This document shows positions 25,760 to 34,901 of a stretch of 64,000 nt of DNA, piece by piece. The DNA is from Rhizobium sp. 11515TR (GTDB lineage: Bacteria; Pseudomonadota; Alphaproteobacteria; Rhizobiales; Rhizobiaceae). Each line of letters begins with the position of its first letter. The stretch's first letter is position 1. A program made the translations under genes and the position numbers. The stretch covers positions 2,895,501 to 2,959,500 of the forward strand of contig NZ_CP022998.1 in NCBI RefSeq assembly GCF_002277895.1, read 5' to 3'. The notes beneath the pieces are model-generated. The model had not been told where the DNA came from, did not search any database, and saw nothing but the letters and a program-made list of their open reading frames with translations.

Positions 25760-27784
25760 TTGCTGAATAACGACCTGCAGACATCAGGCAACGCTGGAGA
25801 TCTCGATCGCCGCGACAAACTGAAACCGGGAAATCGCTTCCTCGGTCGCGTCGTCGCGTGCAACGGTTCCAGAGCGACGATCGCCGCCGTGGCCGAGGCC
25901 GGCGGCACGGACCTGACCGAACTCTGGTCGGTCGGTCGGCTGATTTCCATCAGTGTCGGAAAGAACCGCGTCGCAGCCCTCGTCTATTCGATGAATACGC
26001 AAAGCGTCGGCTGGGGCGAAGGGCAGGACAATCTCTTTCGAATCGAGGTCGAGCTGTTGGGCGAGGTTCGCCTCGGCCCCGATGGCCGCGAGGAGTTTTC
26101 GAGCGGGATATCAGCCTACCCCTATCTCGGCGCCATCGCGCACCGTATTCGCGCCGCCGACCTCATGCGCATTTTCGATGCCGGCAAGGGCAGCAGCTGT
26201 GTCATCGGCAAGCTGACGCAGGACGAAAGCATCGATGCCGCCATCCACATTCCCTCAATGCTGTCGAAGCATTTTGCGGTCGTCGGCTCGACCGGCGTCG
26301 GCAAATCCACGGCCGTCTCGCTGCTGCTGCACAAAGCAATCAGCGCCGATCCGAAACTGCGCGTGCTGATCCTCGATCCGCATAATGAATTCGCCGCCGC
26401 CTTTCCTCGGCACGCCGTCGTCATCGATACCGATACGCTCGACCTGCCCTTCTGGCTGATGCGGCTTGAGGAGTTCAGCGAAGTCGTCTTCCGTGGCCGA
26501 CCGGCGATCCCCGAGGAGCTCGACGCTCTGCGCGATCTCATTCCCGAAGCACGCCGCGCCTTCCGGGGCAGCGATTCCACCCTGATGCGCCGCCAAACGG
26601 AAAAGTCTTCGGTGACTGCAGACACACCGGTCCCCTATCGCATGGCCGATCTATTGGCGCTGATAGACGAACGCATCGGTCGGCTGGAAGGCCGTCAAGA
26701 AAAGCCGCATCTGCGCTCACTGAAGATGCGCATCATGTCGGCGATCAACGATCCCCGTTATCACTTCATGTTCTCCAACAATACGATCACCGATACGATC
26801 ATGGAGACCATCGCCAAGATCTTCCGAATTCCAGGCGACGGCAAGCCGATCTGTACCTTCCAGCTCGCCGGCATTCCCTCGGAAGTCATCAATTCCGTCG
26901 CCTCCGTCCTTTGCCGCATGGCCTTCGAACTGGCGCTTTGGAGCGACGGCGCGATCCACATGCTCGTCGTCTGCGAGGAGGCGCACCGCTACATCCCCGC
27001 CGATCCGACACTCGGCTTCCTCCCGACACGACAGGCAATCGCCCGCATCGCCAAGGAAGGCCGCAAATACGGCGTATCGCTCGGCATCATCACCCAGCGC
27101 CCGGGCGAACTCGATCAAACGATCCTGTCGCAGTGTTCGACGCTCTTCGCCATGCGTCTCGCCAATGATCGCGATCAGGAAATCATCCGTTCGGCCATTC
27201 CGAACTCCTCGATCTCGACGACAAGCTTTCTCTCATCGATCGGCAACGGCGAAGCGATCGCCTTTGGCGAGGCCATCGCAGTGCCGATGCGCATGCGCTT
27301 TTCCCAGGTCGAACGGCATTTGCTGCCGAAAGCCAGCGGCAGCGTCGCGAAAACCAGCGAGGATTCTCCGGATACGGTCGATTTGCGCACGATCATCGGT
27401 CGCATGCGCTCGATTTCAGGCCCCGATGTCAGCCCTCTGCAGCAGAGCTACAATGCTATGCCTGTGACGGATATCAAGGATGATTTCGACGAAGTGCCAG
27501 TCGAGCAGCCAACGCGGCCCCAAGCGGAATCGAGCCAACAACCGATCGAACCTTATCGTCCGGACATGCTGCCGCGCACCGCCGCACCGCAACCTGCAGC
27601 GGCTTCACAAACGTCGATCGACAGCAAGCTTGCGGAATTGCGCCGCGAATTCCGCAGCGATGAAGGAGGCACGCGCACGGTGCCGCCAAGAGAGGCCGCT
27701 CCCTCGCTGCGGCGAGAATCCGGCTTGTTCCTACGGGACAGCATTCTGAAAAAGCCACTCAGCAGCCTTTACGACAAGGACTGA
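25760..27784 (+). CDS. HerA-like ATPase (DUF87 domain)
   Basis: Hexameric FtsK/HerA-type motor of about 674 residues. An N-terminal beta-barrel (GNRFLGRVVACNGSRATIAAV) is followed by the ATPase core with Walker A HFAVVGSTGVGKSTAVSLLL, Walker B MLVVCEEAHRYIP and the sensor/arginine region GIITQRPGELDQTILSQCSTLFAMRLAND. After about residue 530 comes a proline- and glutamine-rich, probably disordered tail. Archaeal HerA works with the nuclease NurA; no nuclease gene is adjacent, and the role of the stand-alone bacterial proteins is not established. The start is uncertain: a TTG at 25760 fits the conserved region best, while a GTG at 25694 lies in the loop of an inverted repeat. Confidence 0.85.
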   Translation: MLNNDLQTSGNAGDLDRRDKLKPGNRFLGRVVACNGSRATIAAVAEAGGTDLTELWSVGRLISISVGKNRVAALVYSMNTQSVGWGEGQDNLFRIEVELLGEVRLGPDGREEFSSGISAYPYLGAIAHRIRAADLMRIFDAGKGSSCVIGKLTQDESIDAAIHIPSMLSKHFAVVGSTGVGKSTAVSLLLHKAISADPKLRVLILDPHNEFAAAFPRHAVVIDTDTLDLPFWLMRLEEFSEVVFRGRPAIPEELDALRDLIPEARRAFRGSDSTLMRRQTEKSSVTADTPVPYRMADLLALIDERIGRLEGRQEKPHLRSLKMRIMSAINDPRYHFMFSNNTITDTIMETIAKIFRIPGDGKPICTFQLAGIPSEVINSVASVLCRMAFELALWSDGAIHMLVVCEEAHRYIPADPTLGFLPTRQAIARIAKEGRKYGVSLGIITQRPGELDQTILSQCSTLFAMRLANDRDQEIIRSAIPNSSISTTSFLSSIGNGEAIAFGEAIAVPMRMRFSQVERHLLPKASGSVAKTSEDSPDTVDLRTIIGRMRSISGPDVSPLQQSYNAMPVTDIKDDFDEVPVEQPTRPQAESSQQPIEPYRPDMLPRTAAPQPAAASQTSIDSKLAELRREFRSDEGGTRTVPPREAAPSLRRESGLFLRDSILKKPLSSLYDKD

Positions 27785-27792
27785 CCCTCGAG

Positions 27793-28674
27793 CTACGGGC
27801 TCAAACGCTCCCAGCTCTCGTCCATCTGATTGCGGAACCAGGTCATCTGCCGCTTGGCATATTGCCGCGTCGCGGCAGATCCGGTTTCGATGACCTCGGC
27901 ACGTGTCACCTCCCCCTTCAGCAGCGCGGCGATCTGCGCGACCCCGATTGCCTTCATGACGGGCATTTCCGGCGGAAGACCCAGTGCCAGCAGGGCCTGC
28001 ACCTCGTCTTCCGCTCCCATCGCCAGCATTTTCTCGAAACGGCTGTTGATGCGTTCGTGCAGGATAGCGCGCTCAGGCAGAACCACGATCTTTCGCGCAC
28101 GGTCGGGATTGATGATCATCGGCCCGTTCTTGCCTTGAAAATCGGCTATGGACCGGCCTGTCGCTTCAATCACTTCCAGGGCGCGAACGATGCGCTGCCC
28201 GTCCTGCGGGTTCAGCGTTTCGGCAACGGCGGCGTCGCGCTCCGCAAGCTCACGATGCAGCACTTCCGCCCCTTCCGCCAGCAGCCGACCGCGGAGGCGA
28301 TTGCGTATACCAAGCGGAATCTCCGGCATGTCGGACAGTCCGCCCGTCAGCGCCTTGAAATAGAGGCCGGTGCCACCGACGAAGACAGGCATTCTGCCCT
28401 TGCCGCGCAAGCGCTCGACCAAGGTGCCTGCCTCGCGCAGCCAGACGCCAGTCGAATAAGCCTGTCCCGCCGGGACATGGCCGTAGAGATGGTGTGGAAT
28501 GCCCTCCATATCGGCCTCGGAGGGCCGCGCGGTCAGGACGCGCAGGGTATCATAGACCTGCATGCTGTCGGCATTGATGACGACGCCATCATGCGAACGG
28601 GCCAATTCTACCGCCAGTGCGGACTTGCCGCTGGCGGTCGGCCCGGTTATCAGGATCGCGTCGATATTGCTCAT
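27793..28674 (-). CDS. miaA: tRNA dimethylallyltransferase
   Basis: Adds a dimethylallyl group to A37 of tRNAs that read UNN codons. It is 293 residues long. The P-loop is ILITGPTASGKSALAVELA, followed by the family motifs VINADSMQVYDTLRVLTARPS, YFKALTGGLSDMP, DGQRIVRALEV and the C-terminal TRQYAKRQMTWFRNQ. The ATG at 28674 starts MSNIDAILITG; upstream ATGs exist but would overlap the divergent serB start at 28688. The two start codons are 13 bp apart, so their promoters must lie within the opposite coding regions or overlap. Hypomodification of tRNA also affects attenuators in other bacteria, which is notable with an ilv attenuator in the same block. Confidence 0.96.
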   Translation of the reverse strand: MSNIDAILITGPTASGKSALAVELARSHDGVVINADSMQVYDTLRVLTARPSEADMEGIPHHLYGHVPAGQAYSTGVWLREAGTLVERLRGKGRMPVFVGGTGLYFKALTGGLSDMPEIPLGIRNRLRGRLLAEGAEVLHRELAERDAAVAETLNPQDGQRIVRALEVIEATGRSIADFQGKNGPMIINPDRARKIVVLPERAILHERINSRFEKMLAMGAEDEVQALLALGLPPEMPVMKAIGVAQIAALLKGEVTRAEVIETGSAATRQYAKRQMTWFRNQMDESWERLSP

Positions 28675-28687
28675 AGGGTTTCTGCTC

Positions 28688-29578
28688 ATGGCCTTCGTTG
28701 CCACGCTTATTGCCAATCCGTCAAACCCCGTTCTCGTTCCGGCCATTGCCGAAGAGGCGGCTGATGCTGTCAAAGCGTCCGGGCTCTACTGGCTTGCCGA
28801 CGGCATTGCCTGCGATATCGCGCTGCGCGACGGCACCGATATTGAGGCCGCAGAGGCCAATATACTGGCGGTGATTGGCAGCGAACCTATCGATCTCGTC
28901 ATCCAGCAAGCCGAAACCCGCCGCAAGAAATTGCTGATTGCCGACATGGATTCCACCATGATCGGCCAGGAATGCATCGACGAACTCGCCGCCGAAGTCG
29001 GCCTCAAGGAGAAGGTTGCCGATATCACCGCCCGCGCCATGAATGGGGAAATCGCCTTCGAGCCGGCGCTGCGCGAGCGTGTCGCGCTCTTGAAGGGACT
29101 GCCGCTTTCAGTTGTCGATGAGGTCATCGCCAAGCGCATCACGCTGACGCCAGGCGGCCCCGAGCTGATCGCCACCATGAAGGCGAAAGGCTATTACGCT
29201 GCCCTTGTTTCCGGCGGCTTCACCGTCTTCACCAGCAAGATCGGCGCCACCCTCGGCTTCGACGAGAATCGGGCAAATGTCCTGCTGGAAGAAAAGGGTC
29301 TCCTGACCGGCCTCGTCGAAGAACCCATCCTCGGTAAGCAGGCCAAGGTGGACGCGCTGAATGACATCGCCGAAAAGCTCGGTATCTCCGCCGATGACGC
29401 CATAGCCGTCGGCGACGGCGCCAATGACCTCGGCATGCTGCAGCTTGCCGGCTCCGGCGTGGCACTTCACGCCAAGCCGACGGTTTCAGCACAGGCCAGG
29501 ATGCGCATCGACCACGGTGACTTGACCGCCCTGCTCTATATCCAGGGCTACCGCAAGACGGACTTCGTCAAACCATAG
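28688..29578 (+). CDS. serB: Phosphoserine phosphatase
   Basis: Last step of serine synthesis, a HAD-family phosphatase of 296 residues. An N-terminal ACT-like domain of about 80 residues (MAFVATLIANPSNPVLVP) precedes the catalytic core: motif I IADMDSTMIGQECIDELA (nucleophile Asp), motif II LVSGGFTVFTSKIG (Ser), and motif III AIAVGDGANDLGMLQLAGSG. All catalytic residues are present. The ATG at 28688 begins the family sequence; the frame extends back to 28562 within miaA. Divergent from miaA; a GNAT gene follows 33 bp downstream. Confidence 0.96.
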   Translation: MAFVATLIANPSNPVLVPAIAEEAADAVKASGLYWLADGIACDIALRDGTDIEAAEANILAVIGSEPIDLVIQQAETRRKKLLIADMDSTMIGQECIDELAAEVGLKEKVADITARAMNGEIAFEPALRERVALLKGLPLSVVDEVIAKRITLTPGGPELIATMKAKGYYAALVSGGFTVFTSKIGATLGFDENRANVLLEEKGLLTGLVEEPILGKQAKVDALNDIAEKLGISADDAIAVGDGANDLGMLQLAGSGVALHAKPTVSAQARMRIDHGDLTALLYIQGYRKTDFVKP

Positions 29579-29611
29579 AGCAGCGCAAATCGCCGAGCTC
29601 GGGGACCGCAG

Positions 29612-30175
29612 ATGATCATTACCGAAACCGAACGCCTCATCATCCGCAATTGGCGCGAAGGGGATCGCGACCTGGCCTTGGAGATCAATTCCGACGAGGC
29701 GGTCATGGAGTTCTTCCCGTTCCGCCGCAATCGCGCGGAAGCGGACGCCTTCTTCGATCGCGTCCAGTCGATGATCACGGAAACCGGGCTCGGTCTCTAT
29801 GTGCTGGAGCTCAAGACCAGCGGCGAGGCAATCGGCTATTGCGGACTGGTGCGCACTGATCATCTGGAGCCGTTCGTCGCAGTCGGAACCGTCGAGATCG
29901 GCTGGCGGCTGGTGGCGCGGCACTGGGGCAAGGGATTGGTCACCGAGGCGGCGCGGGCGCTTCTTGCTCACGGCTTCGAAAGGCACGGCCTTGACGAGAT
30001 CGTTTCCTTCGCCGTGCATGACAATGTCAGGTCGACCGCTGTCATGGAGCGGATCGGCATGCATCGCGTCGAGGGCGGCGATTTCAACCATCCCCATGTG
30101 CCCGATACCCATCCTCATCTGCAGCACCACGTCCTCTATCGCCTGACGGCAGCTCAGTGGCGCTCCCGGCAATGA
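29612..30175 (+). CDS. GNAT acetyltransferase, RimJ/RimL-like (copy 1)
   Basis: Acetyltransferase of 187 residues in the Acetyltransf_3 group. It begins ITETERLIIRNWREGD and has VEIGWRLVARHWGKGLVTEAARALL (acetyl-CoA loop region) and FAVHDNVRSTAVMERIGMHR. Relatives acetylate ribosomal protein N-termini, but many act on small molecules; the target here is unknown. The next gene is a paralogue whose ATG overlaps this stop codon (ATGA), so the pair is translationally coupled and likely arose by tandem duplication. Confidence 0.9.
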   Translation: MIITETERLIIRNWREGDRDLALEINSDEAVMEFFPFRRNRAEADAFFDRVQSMITETGLGLYVLELKTSGEAIGYCGLVRTDHLEPFVAVGTVEIGWRLVARHWGKGLVTEAARALLAHGFERHGLDEIVSFAVHDNVRSTAVMERIGMHRVEGGDFNHPHVPDTHPHLQHHVLYRLTAAQWRSRQ

Positions 30176-30750
30176 CCCCGATCGAAACGGCTCGGCTGAT
30201 CCTGCACCCCTGCGCGGAAGAGGATCGCGGGTTGTTTTATGAACTCAGCTCCGACCCAGCCGTTCTCGAATTCTTCCCCTTTGCCCGCAGCCGCGAAGAT
30301 GCCGACACCATCTTTTCCATGATCCGGAACGTAACGCCGGAACCCGGCTTCGAACTTCTCACCATGGTCTTGAAAGGTGATGGCACGGCAGTCGGATTCT
30401 GCAGCCTGTCGAGAGTGCAGCTCGAGCCGCATTTGCCCCGCGATGCAGTGGAAATCGGCTGGCGGATATCAGCGCGCCATTGGGGCAAGGGCTACGCAAC
30501 CGAGGCCGGCATAGCTCTTGTGCGTCACGCTTTCACCGTCCTGAATCTCCGCGAGATCCTCTCGGTTGCCGTCCATGACAACGGCCGCGCCCTCGCAGTG
30601 ATGCGCAAGATCGGCATGCATCCTTATCTGGCCTTGGATTTCGACCATCCGCAAATTCCGGAGACGCATCCGCACCTGAAGCATCACGCGGTCTGTCGCC
30701 TGAGCGCCGCCGAGTGGCGGGCGCAACAGACGGAGCAAGCCGGGAGCTGA
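30172..30750 (+). CDS. GNAT acetyltransferase, RimJ/RimL-like (copy 2)
   Basis: Paralogue of the preceding gene, 192 residues, with the same landmarks in order: MTPIETARLILHPCAEED, VEIGWRISARHWGKGYATEAGIALV, VAVHDNGRALAVMRKIGMH and a shared C-terminal pattern ending HPHLKHHAVCRLSAAEWR against HPHLQHHVLYRLTAAQWR in copy 1. The start is set at 30172 because it overlaps the upstream stop as ATGA. The two copies have diverged clearly, so separate substrates are possible. It converges with the degP-like gene 3 bp away. Confidence 0.9.
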   Translation: MTPIETARLILHPCAEEDRGLFYELSSDPAVLEFFPFARSREDADTIFSMIRNVTPEPGFELLTMVLKGDGTAVGFCSLSRVQLEPHLPRDAVEIGWRISARHWGKGYATEAGIALVRHAFTVLNLREILSVAVHDNGRALAVMRKIGMHPYLALDFDHPQIPETHPHLKHHAVCRLSAAEWRAQQTEQAGS

Positions 30751-30753
30751 ATT

Positions 30754-32466
30754 CTACTCCAGCGCGACGGCGATGAAACGCAAGTCACCGTTCGGAGACG
30801 CAATCATCATCTGCGCATTGCGGCGGCCTTCCCGCTTCAGTGATGCCACCTTGTCCGAAGCAGCACTAGGAGTCTGAACGAATTCCTGTGCAACCTCAAC
30901 GACGACGTCGCCAGGCTTCAGCCCCTTCTCCGCGGCGGCCGAGCCTGGTGCCACTTCGGTGATGACGACGCCATCGACACTGTCGGCGATGCCGAAGCTC
31001 TTGCGGTTTTCGGCAGTCAGCGTCGAGAGCTTCATTCCAAGAATATTCGAGGTCGCCTGAACTGGCGGCTGAGCCTGCGGCGATTGCTGCGGGTCGCCGC
31101 CCTGATCCTGTCCATCCATGCCGTCATCGTCACCATCGTCTCCCTGGTCAGGATTGATGACGCCGTCGCTGTTGCCCTTGTCGTCAGGCGCAAGCTGCGG
31201 CTTCTTGTTCTTGTCGGTGCTTGCGGCAGCCGCCTGATCGCTGTCCTCCAGCCGGCCGAGCGTCACTTTGACGGTTTGCTGCTTGCCGTCGCGATAGATG
31301 ACGACATCGACTTCCTTGCCGACGGGGCTTTCGGCGACGACACGCGGCAGATCGCGCATCTCGTCCACATCCTTGCCGTCGAACTTCAAGATAACATCGC
31401 CCGCTTTGATCGAGCCGTTATCGACAGGGCCGCCCTTGATGACACCTGCCACGAGGGCGCCCTTGGCTTCTGAAAGACCGAGGCTATTGGCGACGTCGTC
31501 CGTGACAGGCTGAATGCGCACGCCAAGCCAGCCGCGGCGCGTCTCGCCGAAGTCACGGAGCTGATTGACAACGCCCTCCGCCAGCTCCGACGGGACGGCA
31601 AAACCGATACCGATCGAGCCGCCGCTTGGGGAGATGATGGCCGTGTTGATGCCGATCACCTCACCCTTCATGTTGAAGAGCGGACCGCCGGAGTTGCCCT
31701 TGTTGATCGCCGCATCGGTCTGGATGAAATTGTCGTAGGGGCCGGCGTTGATGTTGCGGCCGCGCGCCGAAACGATGCCGATGGTCACCGAGCCGCCGAG
31801 GCCGAAGGGGTTGCCGATCGCCATCACCCAGTCGCCGATCCGCATTTTGGAGGAATCGCCGAATTTGACAGCCGTGAGGGGATGCTTCGGCTCGACCTTG
31901 AGGACCGAAAGGTCGGTCTTCGTATCCGTTCCGATCAGCTTGGCCTTCAGCTTCGTGCCGTTCGGGAAGATCGCCTCGATATCGTCGGCCCCTTCGATGA
32001 CGTGATTGTTGGTGACAATATAGCCTGAGGGATCGATGACGAAGCCGGAGCCGAGTGAGCTCACCTTGCGATTGCTGTCGTCGTCTTTCTTGTTATTGAA
32101 GAAATCGTTGAATTCATCCTGATAGGGCGAATTGTCCGGCACCTTCGGCGTCGCCGGCCCATTTCCCTCATCCTTGACCTTCTGGGATGTGGAAATATTG
32201 ACGACCGCATCGAGCAAGCCGGAAGCGAGATCGGCAACCGATGCCGGGCCGGCATTCATGGCCGGATTCGCCGTGATCGTGGGAGATGCTGCCGGCGGTG
32301 TCTGATTGTTGGTCGCGGCCGGCGGCTGGGCACCTGCGGCTGCACCGCTGTTCTGCGTCTGCGCATAAGCCTGTTCGGTGACGCCCGCAACGGGGCCGGC
32401 AATCAGTGCAATGCTTGCGAGCAAGGCAAACGAACGGCTGAAAGGCAGGCGATTGGTCGAAGCCAT
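30754..32466 (-). CDS. Do/DegP-family periplasmic serine endoprotease
   Basis: Envelope protease/chaperone of the HtrA family, 570 residues. A signal peptide (FALLASIALIAGPVAG..., cleavage likely after AYA near residue 35) leads to the periplasm. The catalytic triad is His in VTNNHVIEG, Asp in TKTDLSVLKV and Ser in INKGNSGGPLF. Two PDZ domains follow (RGWLGVRIQPV and, near the C-terminus, VVITEVAPGSAAAEKGLKPGD). Between them lies an unusual linker of about 50 residues rich in Asp, Gly and Gln. It is near hflC-hflK, the usual alphaproteobacterial order, but a terminator separates them. Confidence 0.93.
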   Translation of the reverse strand: MASTNRLPFSRSFALLASIALIAGPVAGVTEQAYAQTQNSGAAAGAQPPAATNNQTPPAASPTITANPAMNAGPASVADLASGLLDAVVNISTSQKVKDEGNGPATPKVPDNSPYQDEFNDFFNNKKDDDSNRKVSSLGSGFVIDPSGYIVTNNHVIEGADDIEAIFPNGTKLKAKLIGTDTKTDLSVLKVEPKHPLTAVKFGDSSKMRIGDWVMAIGNPFGLGGSVTIGIVSARGRNINAGPYDNFIQTDAAINKGNSGGPLFNMKGEVIGINTAIISPSGGSIGIGFAVPSELAEGVVNQLRDFGETRRGWLGVRIQPVTDDVANSLGLSEAKGALVAGVIKGGPVDNGSIKAGDVILKFDGKDVDEMRDLPRVVAESPVGKEVDVVIYRDGKQQTVKVTLGRLEDSDQAAAASTDKNKKPQLAPDDKGNSDGVINPDQGDDGDDDGMDGQDQGGDPQQSPQAQPPVQATSNILGMKLSTLTAENRKSFGIADSVDGVVITEVAPGSAAAEKGLKPGDVVVEVAQEFVQTPSAASDKVASLKREGRRNAQMMIASPNGDLRFIAVALE

Positions 32467-32613
32467 CAGGCATCCTCATAAAGAAAGGGAAAACTTGTAT
32501 AAGCATCAACATAAGGCGGAATGATGAAGCGTGAAATCACCTTTTTGAGAAATCCCCGAAGCTCCCCGCCGCCGATGCTTGCAGGCGAAAGGCGATGCAA
32601 TCCGTCATAAAGA

Positions 32614-32639
32614 AAAGGGCCGCCCTGAAGCAGCCCTTT
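32614..32639 (-). terminator. Terminator after hflC
   Basis: On the minus strand, arms AAAGGGC and GCCCTTT enclose a 12-nt loop, followed by TCTTT. It lies between hflC and the degP-like gene, so the protease probably has its own promoter in 32467-32613. Confidence 0.6.
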
Positions 32640-32659
32640 CGTTTCAGTGTAATGACGCC

Positions 32660-33598
32660 TCAGTTCTCAGGCGGCGTCGGATTCGCGAGTGCCGGCGCGC
32701 CCGAATTGGGCGCAGACCCCTGAGGACTGTCAAAATACTTGAAGAAGTCCGACTGGTTCGGCGGCAGGACAAGCGTCTTGCCACCCGAGGCAAGCGCCTT
32801 GTTATAGGCGGCCATTGAGCGATAGAACTCGTAGAAGTTCGGATCGCGCTTCGAGGCATCCGCGAAGATGCCGTTGCGTTCAGCTTCGCCTTCACCACGC
32901 AGCACTTCCGAATCCTTCTGCGCATCGGCAACGATCTCGACGACTTGACGGTCAGCGACCGCCCGGCGGCGCTGGCCCTCTTCGTTACCGCGCGCGCGGA
33001 TCAGCTCGGCTTCCGCCAGACGCTCAGCCTTCATGCGGTCGTAAGTGTTCTGCGACACTTCCTGAGACAGGTCTGTGCGGCGTATACGGACGTCCTCAAT
33101 GTTGAGGCCGAGTGTTTCCGCATCGCGATGCAGATCGTTGCGCACTTCCGTCATCATTGCAGCACGTTCGTTGGAAAGCGCCGCTTCGAAACCACGCAGA
33201 CCATAGACACGGCGCAGAGCAGCGTCGAGGCGGGTCCTGAGCCGCGATTCAGCCGCATCGCGATCACCCGAGACGGTCTCGCGGAACTTGCGCGCATCCA
33301 TGATCTTGTAGACCACGAAGGCATCGACTTCATAGAACTTGCCGCCAGAGACCTGGACACGGATGTTGTCCAGATCGAAGCGGAGTTCCTGCTGCTGCAC
33401 ATACTGGACACGATCGGCATCCATGAAGGCGAAAGGCAGCTTGAAGTAGATGCCCGGCTCCGTCTTCACGTCGCGAATCTGGCCGAAGCGCAGAACGATC
33501 GCCTGTTCACGGGCATTGACCACGAACACCGACGAATAAATAAGCAGCAGCACTACCGCGAGCGCGATAAGAATGGCTGGCAAACGGCTGGATGTCAT
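32660..33598 (-). CDS. hflC: Protease modulator HflC
   Basis: SPFH/prohibitin-family membrane protein of 312 residues that, with HflK, forms a large cage around the membrane protease FtsH and limits its action. One N-terminal transmembrane helix (LIALAVVLLLIYSSVFVVN) anchors it with the bulk outside the cytoplasm. The SPFH domain begins AREQAIVLRFGQIRDVKTEPGIYFKLPF, and a helical region rich in Arg/Glu/Ala (AERLAEAELIRARGNEEGQRRRA) follows. The start overlaps the hflK stop by one base. No small yjeT/DUF2065-like gene, often found after hflC, is visible in the gap. Confidence 0.97.
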   Translation of the reverse strand: MTSSRLPAILIALAVVLLLIYSSVFVVNAREQAIVLRFGQIRDVKTEPGIYFKLPFAFMDADRVQYVQQQELRFDLDNIRVQVSGGKFYEVDAFVVYKIMDARKFRETVSGDRDAAESRLRTRLDAALRRVYGLRGFEAALSNERAAMMTEVRNDLHRDAETLGLNIEDVRIRRTDLSQEVSQNTYDRMKAERLAEAELIRARGNEEGQRRRAVADRQVVEIVADAQKDSEVLRGEGEAERNGIFADASKRDPNFYEFYRSMAAYNKALASGGKTLVLPPNQSDFFKYFDSPQGSAPNSGAPALANPTPPEN

Positions 33599-34722
33599 TA
33601 TTTGGCCTCCGGCTGAGTTGCAGCGGCGGGCTTGCCTGCCTGCGTCGTGGACTGCTTGCCGATTTCGTTCAGCGGCAGGTAAGGCACGACGCCCTGCTTG
33701 TCGTCGATGATGATGCTGTTGGAATTGCCGATGACGGACTCCATGGTTTCCAGGAACAGACGCTTGCGCGTGACCTCGGGCGCCTTGACGTATTCGTCGT
33801 AGATCGAGATGAAGCGCTGCGCTTCACCCTGAGCTTCCTTCACGATACGGTCCTTGTAGGCAGCCGCTTCTTCGCGAATCTGAGCCGCGCGACCGCGGGC
33901 CTGACCGAGCTTCTGGTTGGCGTATTGATTGGCCTCTTCCACCTGCTGGTCTTCGTTCTGCTCCGCACGCTGCACTTCTTCAAATGCATCGGCCACTTCG
34001 CGCGGCGGCGAGACATCCTCGATCGGAACGGCGTTGATGGAGATACCGGAGCCATAGCGATCCATCGTATCCTGGATAATGCCTCTGACCTCGGTCGCGA
34101 TTTCCTGACGCTTGTCGCGATAGATGTCCTGAGCCGGACGGCGGCCAACGACCTCGCGCATGGCGCTCTCCGCAACCTGCTGCAAAGTCTCGTCGGGGGT
34201 CTCGAGATTGAACAGGTAGGATTGCGGGTTGGTCACGGTATAGAGGATCGAGAACTGCACGTTGACGATGTTCTGATCACCCGTCAGCATCAGACCAGCA
34301 TTCGAACCGGCCGAGGAGCGGCCGCCAATATTGCGCTGCTGTTCTGTGACCTTCACGAATTCGATGCGGTCCATCGGCCAGATATGGAAATGCAGGCCGG
34401 GCATGGAGACTTCCTCGCGCGGCTTGCCGAAGCGCAGCTCAACGCCGCGCTCGTCCGGCTGCACGGTATAGATGCACTGGATCAGCCAGAAAACGGCAAT
34501 CACTCCGATGATGATGAGCACGACGCCTGCATTGAAGCCACCGGGAACGAAACCTTTCAATCGGTCCTGACCGCGGCGAATGATATCCTCCAGGTCCGGA
34601 GGCCCTCCGTTACCGCTGCCCCGCGGCCGGTTCGGTCCCTGCCCCCAAGGTCCCTGATTATTTCCGCCGCCACCGCCGCCCCATGGGCCACCGCCGCCGC
34701 CATTCTGATTGCTCCAAGGCAT
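33598..34722 (-). CDS. hflK: FtsH protease activity modulator HflK
   Basis: Partner of HflC, 374 residues. The first 55 residues are cytoplasmic, almost all Gly, Asn, Pro and Gln with Trp (PWGGGGGGNNQGPWGQG), followed by one transmembrane helix (AGVVLIIIGVIAVFWLIQ) and an SPFH domain (TVQPDERGVELRFGKPREEV through INAVPIEDVSPPREVADAF). The ATG at 34722 has AGAGG upstream; the TTG one codon earlier is less likely. The 179-bp gap to folA (34723-34901) should hold the promoter; I recognise no specific motif in it. Confidence 0.97.
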   Translation of the reverse strand: MPWSNQNGGGGGPWGGGGGGNNQGPWGQGPNRPRGSGNGGPPDLEDIIRRGQDRLKGFVPGGFNAGVVLIIIGVIAVFWLIQCIYTVQPDERGVELRFGKPREEVSMPGLHFHIWPMDRIEFVKVTEQQRNIGGRSSAGSNAGLMLTGDQNIVNVQFSILYTVTNPQSYLFNLETPDETLQQVAESAMREVVGRRPAQDIYRDKRQEIATEVRGIIQDTMDRYGSGISINAVPIEDVSPPREVADAFEEVQRAEQNEDQQVEEANQYANQKLGQARGRAAQIREEAAAYKDRIVKEAQGEAQRFISIYDEYVKAPEVTRKRLFLETMESVIGNSNSIIIDDKQGVVPYLPLNEIGKQSTTQAGKPAAATQPEAK

Positions 34723-34901
34723 CAAAACCTCTTTGTTTGTTGACTCCCGATATCGCGCCGGAAATTGCGGGATTCATGGCTCGAACTCCGCAGACCGCAG
34801 CGATTGTTTCCCGTTATAGGTATCGAAGCACCTGCTTTCAACGCGACTTCAGGAAGTTCGTCGGATTCATTGGAAAATATTTGCTTTTTTGGGGGCAGCT
34901 C

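Noticed and set aside
25760..27784. HerA-like ATPase as part of an anti-phage system
   Set aside because: Defence HerA proteins occur with a nuclease, Sir2 or DUF4297 partner; here both neighbours are housekeeping genes (ilvI, miaA).
32467..32659. A small yjeT/DUF2065 gene between hflC and the degP-like gene
   Set aside because: Expected from other genomes, but no hydrophobic short frame is present; the gap has a terminator instead.
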